This document shows, piece by piece, positions 3,713-10,347 of a stretch of 10,560 bases of DNA (position 1 is the stretch's first letter; every line of letters begins with the position of its first letter). Source of the stretch: Spirochaetaceae bacterium (GTDB taxonomy: Bacteria; Spirochaetota; Spirochaetia; Treponematales; Breznakiellaceae); the NCBI GenBank assembly GCA_031258615.1, contig JAIRMP010000053.1, positions 1 to 10,560 on the forward strand. Reading direction: 5' to 3'. The notes below the pieces were generated by a model. The model saw only the letters and a list, made by a program, of their open reading frames with translations. It was not told the origin of the DNA and did not search any database. A program made the position numbers and the translations under genes.

Positions 3713-6112
3713 TTACCTCCTATACCTCCGATTAGTCAAATTGCCGAAGCGGTAGCCATAGCCCAGCGTCAAGCGATGGTCATTGCCCTTAAAGTTGGTT
3801 TTAATTGTATAGCGAATATCAATGATCGAATGACCGGGTAAAATGAGCATTCCGGTATTGACATCAAACGCCGGCGTATTCACCGTAACCGGCTCGACGT
3901 GCGATGCGGACGGGTAGGTGTATTGCGAAAAACTCGCGCCGCCCCCGCCGCCTATGTAAAAGAGAACATAGTCTCCTCCCACAAAATAATTCAAATGCAG
4001 ATACGGGGCAATCGATAGATACTCGACACCTTTTACGTCCTTCTCCCCATGGACTAAGCCAAAGTCCGATCCCGCTTCAAAGAAAAAGTGACGGAAGGGC
4101 GAGAACGTCAGCTTCGCTGAGGCGAGAAGCGCCGGAGTTGCGAAGGCCGTGCCGATAGCCGCCCCCAGGCTGGTGAAGCGGTCGGGATCGGAAAAGTAGT
4201 TCTCCCATGACATTTGCGCGTCTTTTGCCGCTTGCCGGCCGGCTCCCCGCTTGGCTACCCGCTTCCCGACAGCGGCAGTCCGCGCCCCGTCCGGGATTAT
4301 CTCTATATAACCCGTCATCGCCGCAGTCTCCGCGGCTATGCCGTTCACCGCTTCTACCCATATTATGTAGTTATCGTCTTCTGCGGCGCCGGCGATAGAC
4401 ACGTTGTTGAAGAAACCCCTGACTGAGTCAGCTTCAGGCTTAAACGGGTCGTTCTGGTAAATGTCGCTGGTGAGGGACAGCAATTGGCGTTCAATGACTT
4501 TGTTATCACCCCCGCCCGTGACGAGCAACAGGCTCACTGTGAGATCGAAGCTCCGCGGATAGTCCACAGTCCATGAAGTTTTAAGCTCCGTCGTCCCGTA
4601 CTCGTTTGCTCCGGGCGGGACGGCCCATCCGATTGATATGTTGGGCATAGGGATGAAGGCGGGGATGGAGACGGGGGCAACCTTATAGTTTTGCCCTAAC
4701 TTTTGCCCTTCCTCGTTAGCGCCGGCGAGGGCGACTATTACCGCTTTCTGAGACTCACCTACCTTGCCCAGAGCCGCTTTTACAGCGTTCATTGCCGCTT
4801 CTACCTTGTCCATCTCGGCCTGAAACTGGGCGTGCCGCGCGGCCATCGCATTGTTCACGTCCAGAAACGCCTTGCCGACGCCTTCAAAACTCTTGTTCAG
4901 CTTTACCAGATTGTCTATCCTGTCCTCCAGTACCTTGAGGCTCGTTGGCTCAACGGCGAGGTGAAACCGCATATTCGCCGTTTCATTTTCAGGATTAACG
5001 TTTAACAGTTCCACATTCGGGTCATAGAGGATACGGAAAGGCGGAGCAGTACGGTAATACGCTTCTCCCTCCCCGAGTTCGGCTTCGAGTTCCGCCTGTA
5101 CCTGAAAGAGCCTCTGCTCCTCCGCGCGGAGGCGTTGCCGCTGCCGGTCGACTTCGCCTAAGAAGTTTTGCCACTGGTCAAGAACGGACTGCCGCTGTCC
5201 AAGAACAACTTCCCGCTGAGCAAGAATAGCATCCCGCTGGACAAGAATGGCATCCCACTGGCGGAGTAGGTCCTGCTGCCATTCCTCGACAGCCGCCCTA
5301 TTCGCCTCCTGATCCGCCCGGTAGCGGTCAAGTTCACCCCGAATTGTCGACCCGGTGGTACTCTTGCGTGAGGTGCGTATCTCAGGCGGTTTGAACTCAG
5401 GCGGCTTGAACGCGGGCACCTTGAGCGGAGTGAACGCGGGGATAACAAACTCAGACGGGCTAAATTCAGGCAGTACGAATGAGGGGATTTTCGGCTCCGG
5501 CCGCCTCCCCGGATCAAGGTCATCCAATATGTTGGCGATCTGCTCGTCGCTCATCCACGAAGTGTTTGGTCTGAAACTGATAAACTTACCTTCGGCATAC
5601 TCGGAGTCCACCTTTTCGGACAGCTCCTTATTGGCCTTTCCAGACAGTTTCACCTTTAGTCCGGTAAGGATGTCCTTTGTGGCAAGATTCAGGGCTTTGC
5701 CATACACCAGGTCGGATATCGAGATGGAGAACTGAACAGATTCCCACGGGGCTTTCACCCCCTCCCCCTCCCCCTCCCCCTCGGCCAAGGTCATTATGGT
5801 AGCAAATTTTGACGGGGAGCGTTGGTAAATCTTTGTCACAAGATAATAGTCGGGGACTTCCCCCGCAATAACGACCGTCATTCCCGAATATTTTACAAAA
5901 TTGTCGCTAAGGATTCCCTGCACATAATCGGCCAGACCGGAAGTGTTGCCCTCGGTAAATTCGATCAACTGAGGCGCATTGATTAAAATTCTCTTCTGCC
6001 CGGCAAGTCCGCCCGTTTCGGTCCCGTCATTGCTCTCTTTTTCACCATTCCCGCCCGCAAACGCGGCGCCTACCGCCACTAAAGCGAACGTCAATAACAA
6101 TAGTTTTCTCAT
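3713..6112 (-). CDS. Secreted CsgG/LpoB-like, coiled-coil, outer-membrane barrel fusion (799 aa)
   Basis: The start at 6112 is chosen because GGGGAGGAG precedes it and a classical signal peptide follows (MRKLLLLTFALVAVGAAFA, cleavage before G20). Upstream in-frame starts would run through the previous gene and a hairpin. Order of parts: residues 40-165 resemble the CsgG/LpoB/TolB-N-like domain seen in Treponema envelope proteins (ADYVQGILSDNFVKYSGMTV), but the usual DR-x-x-L motif is lost; 206-245 is a proline/phenylalanine-rich linker of P-x-F units; 258-345 is a charged coiled coil with five exact 7-residue repeats at 285-319; 395-475 is a second helical stretch; 505-608 looks like an Ig-type beta sandwich; 640-790 is an aromatic, glycine-rich barrel ending LGYGYRFG, with nine extra residues to the stop. 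It would span periplasm and outer membrane. Function is unknown; a scaffold or export role is inference. Confidence 0.75.
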   Translation of the reverse strand: MRKLLLLTFALVAVGAAFAGGNGEKESNDGTETGGLAGQKRILINAPQLIEFTEGNTSGLADYVQGILSDNFVKYSGMTVVIAGEVPDYYLVTKIYQRSPSKFATIMTLAEGEGEGEGVKAPWESVQFSISISDLVYGKALNLATKDILTGLKVKLSGKANKELSEKVDSEYAEGKFISFRPNTSWMSDEQIANILDDLDPGRRPEPKIPSFVLPEFSPSEFVIPAFTPLKVPAFKPPEFKPPEIRTSRKSTTGSTIRGELDRYRADQEANRAAVEEWQQDLLRQWDAILVQRDAILAQREVVLGQRQSVLDQWQNFLGEVDRQRQRLRAEEQRLFQVQAELEAELGEGEAYYRTAPPFRILYDPNVELLNVNPENETANMRFHLAVEPTSLKVLEDRIDNLVKLNKSFEGVGKAFLDVNNAMAARHAQFQAEMDKVEAAMNAVKAALGKVGESQKAVIVALAGANEEGQKLGQNYKVAPVSIPAFIPMPNISIGWAVPPGANEYGTTELKTSWTVDYPRSFDLTVSLLLVTGGGDNKVIERQLLSLTSDIYQNDPFKPEADSVRGFFNNVSIAGAAEDDNYIIWVEAVNGIAAETAAMTGYIEIIPDGARTAAVGKRVAKRGAGRQAAKDAQMSWENYFSDPDRFTSLGAAIGTAFATPALLASAKLTFSPFRHFFFEAGSDFGLVHGEKDVKGVEYLSIAPYLHLNYFVGGDYVLFYIGGGGGASFSQYTYPSASHVEPVTVNTPAFDVNTGMLILPGHSIIDIRYTIKTNFKGNDHRLTLGYGYRFGNLTNRRYRR
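5156..5260 (-). repeat. Five 21-bp tandem repeats coding heptads
   Basis: Units begin at 5260, 5239, 5218, 5197 and 5176 and encode QWDAILV, QRDAILA, QREVVLG, QRQSVLD and QWQNFLG. Each starts with CAG and has a CTT Leu codon near its end (TTA in the last). Five regular heptads without insertion indicate recent tandem growth of the coiled coil. Confidence 0.85.
5759..5782 (-). repeat. Hexanucleotide tract (GAGGGG)4 in the coding region
   Basis: Four uninterrupted GAGGGG units encode (Glu-Gly)4 at residues 111-118, in the middle of the CsgG-like domain. Gain or loss of whole units keeps the frame. Slips of other sizes in the C-run on the plus strand would not. Confidence 0.85.
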
Positions 6113-6133
6113 CTCTACTCCTCCCCCCCAAAA

Positions 6134-6167
6134 ACGGCGGCGGAAAACTTTGCCGCCCCGCCGCCGT
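6134..6167 (-). terminator. GC-rich hairpin with short T-run between two operon genes
   Basis: On the minus strand ACGGCGGCGG (6167-6158), a 14-base loop and CCGCCGCCGT (6143-6134) form a perfect 10-bp stem followed by TTTTT and then the G-rich RBS of the 799-aa gene. It fits an intrinsic terminator or attenuator lowering expression of the last two genes relative to the upstream lipoprotein. The T-run is short, so read-through is expected. Confidence 0.55.
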
Positions 6168-6177
6168 CGGGTGTCCG

Positions 6178-7185
6178 CTACTTTTTGAAACTGAACGACG
6201 ACCAGTTCGCGTTGATCTCCGAGGAAAACACGTCCCCCGCCGTTACCGACACGCGGGCGTGCCCCCACTCCTTGTCCGAGTTGTTGTAGTACAGGGCGAC
6301 CGTGTACTCGCCCTCCGGGAGGTTCCACTCCGCCTTGCGTTCCGGCCTTATCGGGTTGGTATCGATGAGAAAGGGATCCCCTCTGGCTTCCGAGCCCTTG
6401 AAAATCTTCACCATAGAGATGAAGTTGGACGGGTCGTTCCGGCTGAATATGCTGAGCTTCCCGGTGTTTGCCGCAGACGTGGAGACGGACGCGGGGGACC
6501 CCTGGGTCGCGTTGAGATTATAATCTCCCAGCAGAATCTTCTTCGCCAGGGCAATGGTAATATCGTAGAGGACTGAGTCCTTGCTGGCTGCCGTTTCCAG
6601 GGCTTGGCTGACCGCCTGATTCAACGTATTCCTGGGAACCGTGTAGAACACATAGGCTTCGTAGTAGTCCTCGTAAGCGCCTTTCCGGTCGTGGTCATAC
6701 TCCCGGATAGAGCGCCACCAGTCGCCTGTCCGCTGGGCCCCTGAAAAGCTCACGTTCAACACCCCGTTGACAAAGTTGTCTATCGCGTTTTCCATTCCGC
6801 TAGATGAGCCGGCCTGCGTCGCTTTCAACTCGCCCGCAACATTGGTGCGTACCATTTCGCCTATCTGGCTCTGCACGTTGAATTGTCTGGCAAAGGCCTG
6901 GCAGAACTCCAGGTCTGGGCCGCGCTGCTCGCCGATAAAGCAGTACCGGTCCCTAAATGCGGGCAAAGCCTCCACCGCTACAATGTTTCCGTCCCTCTTG
7001 TACGTGGTGTACCACTCCGGGGCGGGAATCTTGTCCAGCGTTCCCTTGTTCGACAACTCCCGTTGTTCCTTGCCCTTCTGGGTCGCGCACGAAACGATGG
7101 TCATAACGGCAAACACCGTAATGATACCGGCGGCGATGTATGCCGCAGCGACGGCTGCCGCCGTCAAATGATTCTTTTTCTTCAT
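6178..7185 (-). CDS. LPP20-like lipoprotein with C-terminal PEGA-like domain
   Basis: This is a 335-residue precursor, started at the ATG at 7185 with AAGGAG nine bases upstream. Residues 1-32 form a long lipoprotein signal (Lys-rich start, hydrophobic core, lipobox TIVSC with C33). PAPEWY at 54-59 and YCFIGEQRGPDLEFCQAFA (81-99) match the P-x-W ... G-x-x-x-x-x-A pattern of LPP20-family lipoproteins, although the family's usual Gly-rich turn is altered. The central part is mixed alpha/beta with SGAQRTGDWWRS. The last ~75 residues contain LPEGEYTVALYYNN and VSVTAGDVFSSEIN, the layout of a PEGA-type beta sandwich. LPP20 proteins are envelope lipoproteins often clustered with CsgG/LpoB-type genes, as here. 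It likely sits in the periplasm on a membrane leaflet as a partner of the downstream 799-aa protein. The exact role is unknown. Confidence 0.75.
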   Translation of the reverse strand: MKKKNHLTAAAVAAAYIAAGIITVFAVMTIVSCATQKGKEQRELSNKGTLDKIPAPEWYTTYKRDGNIVAVEALPAFRDRYCFIGEQRGPDLEFCQAFARQFNVQSQIGEMVRTNVAGELKATQAGSSSGMENAIDNFVNGVLNVSFSGAQRTGDWWRSIREYDHDRKGAYEDYYEAYVFYTVPRNTLNQAVSQALETAASKDSVLYDITIALAKKILLGDYNLNATQGSPASVSTSAANTGKLSIFSRNDPSNFISMVKIFKGSEARGDPFLIDTNPIRPERKAEWNLPEGEYTVALYYNNSDKEWGHARVSVTAGDVFSSEINANWSSFSFKK

Positions 7186-7254
7186 ACTTTATACTCCTTA
7201 TCTGAAGAATTTTTTTTAGCCTCAAGTCTCCATGACTCAAGGTATTTATAGGAA

Positions 7255-7283
7255 CTGCTAAAAAACATGGTGCTTTTTAGCAG
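7255..7283. repeat. Hairpin in the 7186-7313 intergenic region
   Basis: CTGCTAAAAA (7255-7264) and TTTTTAGCAG (7274-7283) form perfect 10-bp arms around a 9-base loop. It lies in the 128-bp gap between the two LPP20-type genes. Its A/T-rich inner stem could act as a weak bidirectional terminator. On the minus strand, between it and the RBS, TTGAGT and TAAAAA with a 16-base spacer could be a weak promoter for the downstream gene, so this gap may divide the block into two transcripts. Confidence 0.5.
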
Positions 7284-7313
7284 GTATCCGCTTAACGCGG
7301 TCCCCTGCTTCCC

Positions 7314-8378
7314 CTATTCCCTAAGCCGGCCCGGCAACGTGTCTCTGAGCGCCTGTGCAAGGGCGGTGTACGCACGGCTGCGGGCGAGACCTGGGTCTAT
7401 CGCCGACTGTTGATCCGCTTCGACGGTGAACGAGAGCGCCGAAGTTCCGGCGTTGCCAAGACTTGTTACCTTGCCGGTTAGACTGGGGCGGTAAAACGTG
7501 CCCGTACCCGGAGGCCTCGGCACGAGGCCTTCCTTCACCTCTATCACGCATACCGCCTGAGCGTTCCGGCGTTCGTTGGCAACGGGGAAGCCCGCGTCGT
7601 TAAAGGCGGCGGTGGCGGCGTTACGGATGAGGCCGTCAAGGTCCGGCGTACATTCCAGATAGACGCCGGCGTTCCGCCGGGCGTAGTCAGCTTCCTTGGA
7701 CAGGGGCGGCATAGCAGCATCGGCTTCCTCGAACAGCGCCGCAGCCCGCGCCGGGTGCAGCCCCTGGGCAAAGCTCCGCGCCGTAACAAACTCTTCTCCG
7801 GCGGCGTACGCTTCCGTCTTGCCAAGGAGCAATGCGCGGGTAAACGGGTCAGCCTCCTCTCTCGCCCCATAAAAGAGGAGCGTGAGCGTGTCGGCGGCCT
7901 TTTGCGCCTGGGGATGGTACACTTTCCACGCCTCCTCGCGGTCCATGTACGCCACGGTTACGTACTCCTTGGTCGCGGGGTGTCTCCATGCATCCTCCGC
8001 ATACCGGACGGCGGTGAGATTGCGCTTGACGGTAACGGTTATCGCTTCTTCTATCCGGCGCGTTTTCTCGACAGCGGTTCCAGCCGCCCCCTGCTGCTCT
8101 ATCATGCGGATAGATGCCGTCCCTTCCTTCCTCACCTCCTGCTCAAAGTAAGCGGCGAGGTCGGCGAGAGCGTTTTGCCTCGCCAGAGCTACGGTGCCGC
8201 CCCGCCCCTCGTAGGCGATGAACCGTTCCCGCGGATACACCGCGTCCGTGTTCTGGTACCATTCCGGCATGGGCGCGGACGCGGTCGCGCATGAGGCAAG
8301 CGTACAGAGGGCTAGAAGCCCCGCGGCAAACAGGGCCGCGGTGTTTTGTTTCATATTGATGCTCGCGGACACGTACAT
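7314..8378 (-). CDS. LPP20-family lipoprotein
   Basis: The precursor is 354 residues from the ATG at 8378, which has AAAAGG five bases upstream and starts 10 bases after the previous stop. ATG at 8354 (346 aa) gives a more compact signal peptide but only a weak GAG, and ATG at 8402 overlaps the upstream gene. The lipobox is LASC with the lipidated Cys followed by ATASA. MPEWYQN and then RFIAYEGRGGTVALARQNAL followed by ADLAAYFEQEV is the characteristic LPP20 core (Pro-x-Trp, Gly-rich turn, then an Ala-rich helix). A second half (about 170-346) has helical repeats like those of FlgT/LPP20-type envelope proteins, then a predicted beta domain (CVIEVKEGLVPRP, then YRPSLTGKVTSLG). It is probably a periplasmic or outer-membrane lipoprotein acting with the second LPP20-like and CsgG-like products downstream. 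Specific function is not known. Confidence 0.8.
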   Translation of the reverse strand: MYVSASINMKQNTAALFAAGLLALCTLASCATASAPMPEWYQNTDAVYPRERFIAYEGRGGTVALARQNALADLAAYFEQEVRKEGTASIRMIEQQGAAGTAVEKTRRIEEAITVTVKRNLTAVRYAEDAWRHPATKEYVTVAYMDREEAWKVYHPQAQKAADTLTLLFYGAREEADPFTRALLLGKTEAYAAGEEFVTARSFAQGLHPARAAALFEEADAAMPPLSKEADYARRNAGVYLECTPDLDGLIRNAATAAFNDAGFPVANERRNAQAVCVIEVKEGLVPRPPGTGTFYRPSLTGKVTSLGNAGTSALSFTVEADQQSAIDPGLARSRAYTALAQALRDTLPGRLRE

Positions 8379-8388
8379 TGTAACCTTT

Positions 8389-8997
8389 TCAACTATAGTC
8401 ATTAGGCTTGTAGGTTAATTTTAATATTTCATTATCATTTTTATCGTGATAGAAATATTCAACTGTTACTTTATAATTCTTGAAATCAGTAAAAGCTGAA
8501 TTTGTTTTTAGGTTATTTAGTATTGATGGTTGAATGTTGTTTTTAAATTCTTCAGGATTTATTTCTTCTTTTGACTGATTTATTAACGTAAAATGATATT
8601 GGAATATTCTATTCGATAAAGCCATTGTTTTATCAAACCTTGTTTCCGAGTCAATCATTTCTGGAAGATCTTTATTAGCCTCATCTGCACATGATGATAA
8701 AAAAGCGTCAACAAAAGTATCAGAAGCTCCACCAGCTTTTTCTCTTAATTGTGCAACCAGTTCAATAAAAACTAGAATTGACCAGAGTATTGCAAAAACA
8801 AGCCAACCAATATGTTCACGGATATGCCAGGTATAAAACAAGAAAAGAGCACATGGAACTCGTTGAACAACCAATTGTAAAAATTTTCTTTTACCTAAAA
8901 AAACAGAAACCACAAAAAACGGCAACCCAAAAATAACGCCTGCCAAAATTGCCCACCAAAAGCCCCTCGCAACCATTTCACTGATAAATTGCGGCAT
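8389..8997 (-). CDS. AT-rich membrane protein with conserved C-terminal domain
   Basis: This 202-residue protein starts at the ATG at 8997, with GGAG seven bases upstream. An ATG at 9072 lies inside the duplicated leader and has no RBS. Residues 13-34 and 63-83 are strong transmembrane helices, with a further hydrophobic patch at 47-57. The soluble part (about 100-202) contains NKDLPEMIDSETRFDKTMAL, then a FQYHFTLIN strand and a VTVEYFYHDKNDNEIL strand. This resembles a widespread uncharacterised domain with an N-K-x-L-P-x-x-x-D-x-x-T-R motif. Codons are A/T-ending throughout, unlike all neighbours, suggesting acquisition by transfer. It stops 10 bases before the next gene, so it is co-transcribed with the LPP20-type lipoprotein, and its leader is shared with the LRR gene. 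Function unknown. Confidence 0.75.
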   Translation of the reverse strand: MPQFISEMVARGFWWAILAGVIFGLPFFVVSVFLGKRKFLQLVVQRVPCALFLFYTWHIREHIGWLVFAILWSILVFIELVAQLREKAGGASDTFVDAFLSSCADEANKDLPEMIDSETRFDKTMALSNRIFQYHFTLINQSKEEINPEEFKNNIQPSILNNLKTNSAFTDFKNYKVTVEYFYHDKNDNEILKLTYKPNDYS

Positions 8998-9010
8998 AAT
9001 AAACTCCTTT

Positions 9011-9076
9011 GCGTGTTCCCCACGCTTGCGGTCTTTTCCCGCCGTCAAAATTTTATATGTATAACCGCACAAGCGG
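9011..9076 (-). promoter_or_regulatory. Duplicated 66-bp leader, copy A (upstream of the AT-rich gene)
   Basis: This block is 63/66 identical to 10260-10325. On the minus strand it reads CCGCTTGTGCGGTTATACAT, then ATAAAATTTTGACGG, a variable G/A stretch, and GCGTGGGGAACACGC, a 5-bp-arm hairpin just before the RBS. TATAAA is a good -10 candidate; the -35 (TTATCC at 17 bases) is poor. CGCTTG-TG-CGGT can also pair with the downstream ACCGCAAGCG. Confidence 0.6.
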
Positions 9077-9115
9077 ATAATACCTCTGTTAGTTCCAAGT
9101 TTTCGAGAACACAGG

Positions 9116-10246
9116 TTAAAACCGGAACAGGTATCCTGCCCCCATCGCCATGGCGCTTCTTTTGAACACCTTTATTTTTTCCCCGAACACTTCAAACTTA
9201 GTGTCATCAAAATTTCTGGCATACCCCAGATCCCAGAATAATGATCCGGGGCCGAGCTTCCTACCGCAATAAGTCCTAATCATTATTCCGGTAGAACCGG
9301 TCCACGCCGCATCCATGCCGGTATCCATGACTTTCAGTTTCGCGGCTCCTAACGGAATGGTGAAATAGGGACCGACGACAACGCCGACGGTAAGCTCACT
9401 GCCCAAAAACTGTGTCGTTCCGAGATTGAGCAAAACCGGTATCTGCAATAAGCCCGCTTCACCCTCAAATACTGAAGTGTCATCCACTTTTGCATCAAAT
9501 GCATTTAACATGAGGTTGATTTCCGCTTGGACGCCGATTAAATCGGTAAACTTGTATATAACAAGCCCGCCTAAGCCGGATGCGGGCGTTCCATTCAGTT
9601 CAAGGGATTCTCCCATCGCCAAATCGTCCAAGCCCGAAGACGCCTCATACGTCGGGATCTCGAAGGGTAGTCTTACCCCAAAGGAAAACCTGGTGTTCTT
9701 TGTTTTCCCGCCCTGCGCTGTTTGGGATATCCACTTCCACTTCTTGGATTCGGCATTGGGCCGCGTATAAGTCCCCGCCTTTTTCTTGTTTTTGTTGTAA
9801 GCGTCTTCAAACGACGAGTCTTTACTTACAGAAAAAGCATTGTTTCCAATGCTGACATTGTTTCCGATGACAACGCTGGTGAGTTGGTTCCCGAAGAACG
9901 CATAGTTGCCGATGCCGGTAACGCTATCGGGGATGACAACGCTGCTGAGCCGGTTCCCGGAGAACGCGGAACCGCCGATGTAGGTAACACTATTGGGGAT
10001 GACCACGCTGGTGAGGATGAGACCGCTCCTGCTGAACGCCTCATTACCAATCCCTACAACGGCTTTCCCGCCTATACTTGCGGGAATAGCGACGTTCCCG
10101 CCCGATCCCTTGTACCCGGTAATCACGACCCCGCCGTCCGCCTCTCTCGTGTCGAAGTCGTCCTCCGTCTGCGCGAAAAGCGCCGCGCCGCACACCGTCA
10201 TAAGCGCCAGAACCGCCATTCCTACAAAAAATCTTTTCTTTATCAT
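9116..10246 (-). CDS. BspA-type LRR protein fused to an outer-membrane barrel
   Basis: This is a 376-residue precursor from the ATG at 10246, with AGAGGAGG upstream. A start at 10333 would read through the duplicated leader and is rejected. Residues 1-25 are a signal peptide (cleavage LFA/Q26). Residues 40-142 are LRR_5/BspA-type repeats of about 22 residues (LTSVVIPNSVTYIGGSAFSG-type), beginning with VVITGYKGSGGNVAIPASI, the usual cap of this family. A short Lys-rich, Trp-containing linker follows (145-180). Residues 185-376 are alternating beta strands with glycine turns and a terminal aromatic GAGYLFRF, typical of OMP_b-brl barrels. BspA LRRs mediate surface binding in other bacteria. Here the barrel would anchor the LRR at the outer membrane, though which face it occupies is unknown. 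The gene shares its leader with the AT-rich gene downstream. Confidence 0.85.
   Translation of the reverse strand: MIKKRFFVGMAVLALMTVCGAALFAQTEDDFDTREADGGVVITGYKGSGGNVAIPASIGGKAVVGIGNEAFSRSGLILTSVVIPNSVTYIGGSAFSGNRLSSVVIPDSVTGIGNYAFFGNQLTSVVIGNNVSIGNNAFSVSKDSSFEDAYNKNKKKAGTYTRPNAESKKWKWISQTAQGGKTKNTRFSFGVRLPFEIPTYEASSGLDDLAMGESLELNGTPASGLGGLVIYKFTDLIGVQAEINLMLNAFDAKVDDTSVFEGEAGLLQIPVLLNLGTTQFLGSELTVGVVVGPYFTIPLGAAKLKVMDTGMDAAWTGSTGIMIRTYCGRKLGPGSLFWDLGYARNFDDTKFEVFGEKIKVFKRSAMAMGAGYLFRF
9818..10015 (-). repeat. Three 66-bp tandem repeats coding LRR units
   Basis: Units begin at 10015, 9949 and 9883 and encode L(T/S)SVVIP(N/D)SVT-x-IG-x-x-AF-type repeats. Units 1 and 2 are very similar at the DNA level and unit 3 diverges. 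Confidence 0.85.
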
Positions 10247-10259
10247 AATTGCCTCCTCT

Positions 10260-10325
10260 GCGTGTTCCCCACGCTCGCGGTCTCTTCCCTCCGTCAAAAT
10301 TTTATATGTATAACCGCACAAGCGG
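10260..10325 (-). promoter_or_regulatory. Duplicated 66-bp leader, copy B (upstream of the LRR-barrel gene)
   Basis: It differs from copy A at three positions. One change (ACCGCGAGCG instead of ACCGCAAGCG on the minus strand) would turn a T-A pair into a G-T wobble, keeping the potential pairing with CGCTTGTGCGGT. The -10 candidate TATAAA and the pre-RBS hairpin GCGTG-GGGAA-CACGC are identical in both copies. Confidence 0.6.
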
Positions 10326-10347
10326 GTAAACACCTTGAATAAGCGCG

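Noticed and set aside
6113..6328. Longer N-terminus for the 799-aa protein
   Set aside because: It would overlap the preceding gene's end and the GC-rich hairpin, and would bury the signal peptide. A good RBS precedes the start at 6112.
8998..9072. Upstream start for the AT-rich membrane protein
   Set aside because: It translates the duplicated leader. The same peptide-like sequence appears before the LRR gene, showing it is non-coding leader DNA.
9083..9115. Possible terminator after the LRR gene
   Set aside because: CCT-TGTT against AACA-AGG leaves only about seven pairs with mismatches and no T-run, too weak to call.
10247..10333. Upstream start for the LRR-barrel protein
   Set aside because: It reads through the leader copy and would hide the signal peptide. 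AGAGGAGG precedes the ATG at 10246.
9722..10342. 206-codon plus-strand frame opposite the LRR gene
   Set aside because: It is antisense to a clearly recognised LRR coding region, and its repeats are mirror images of the LRR units.
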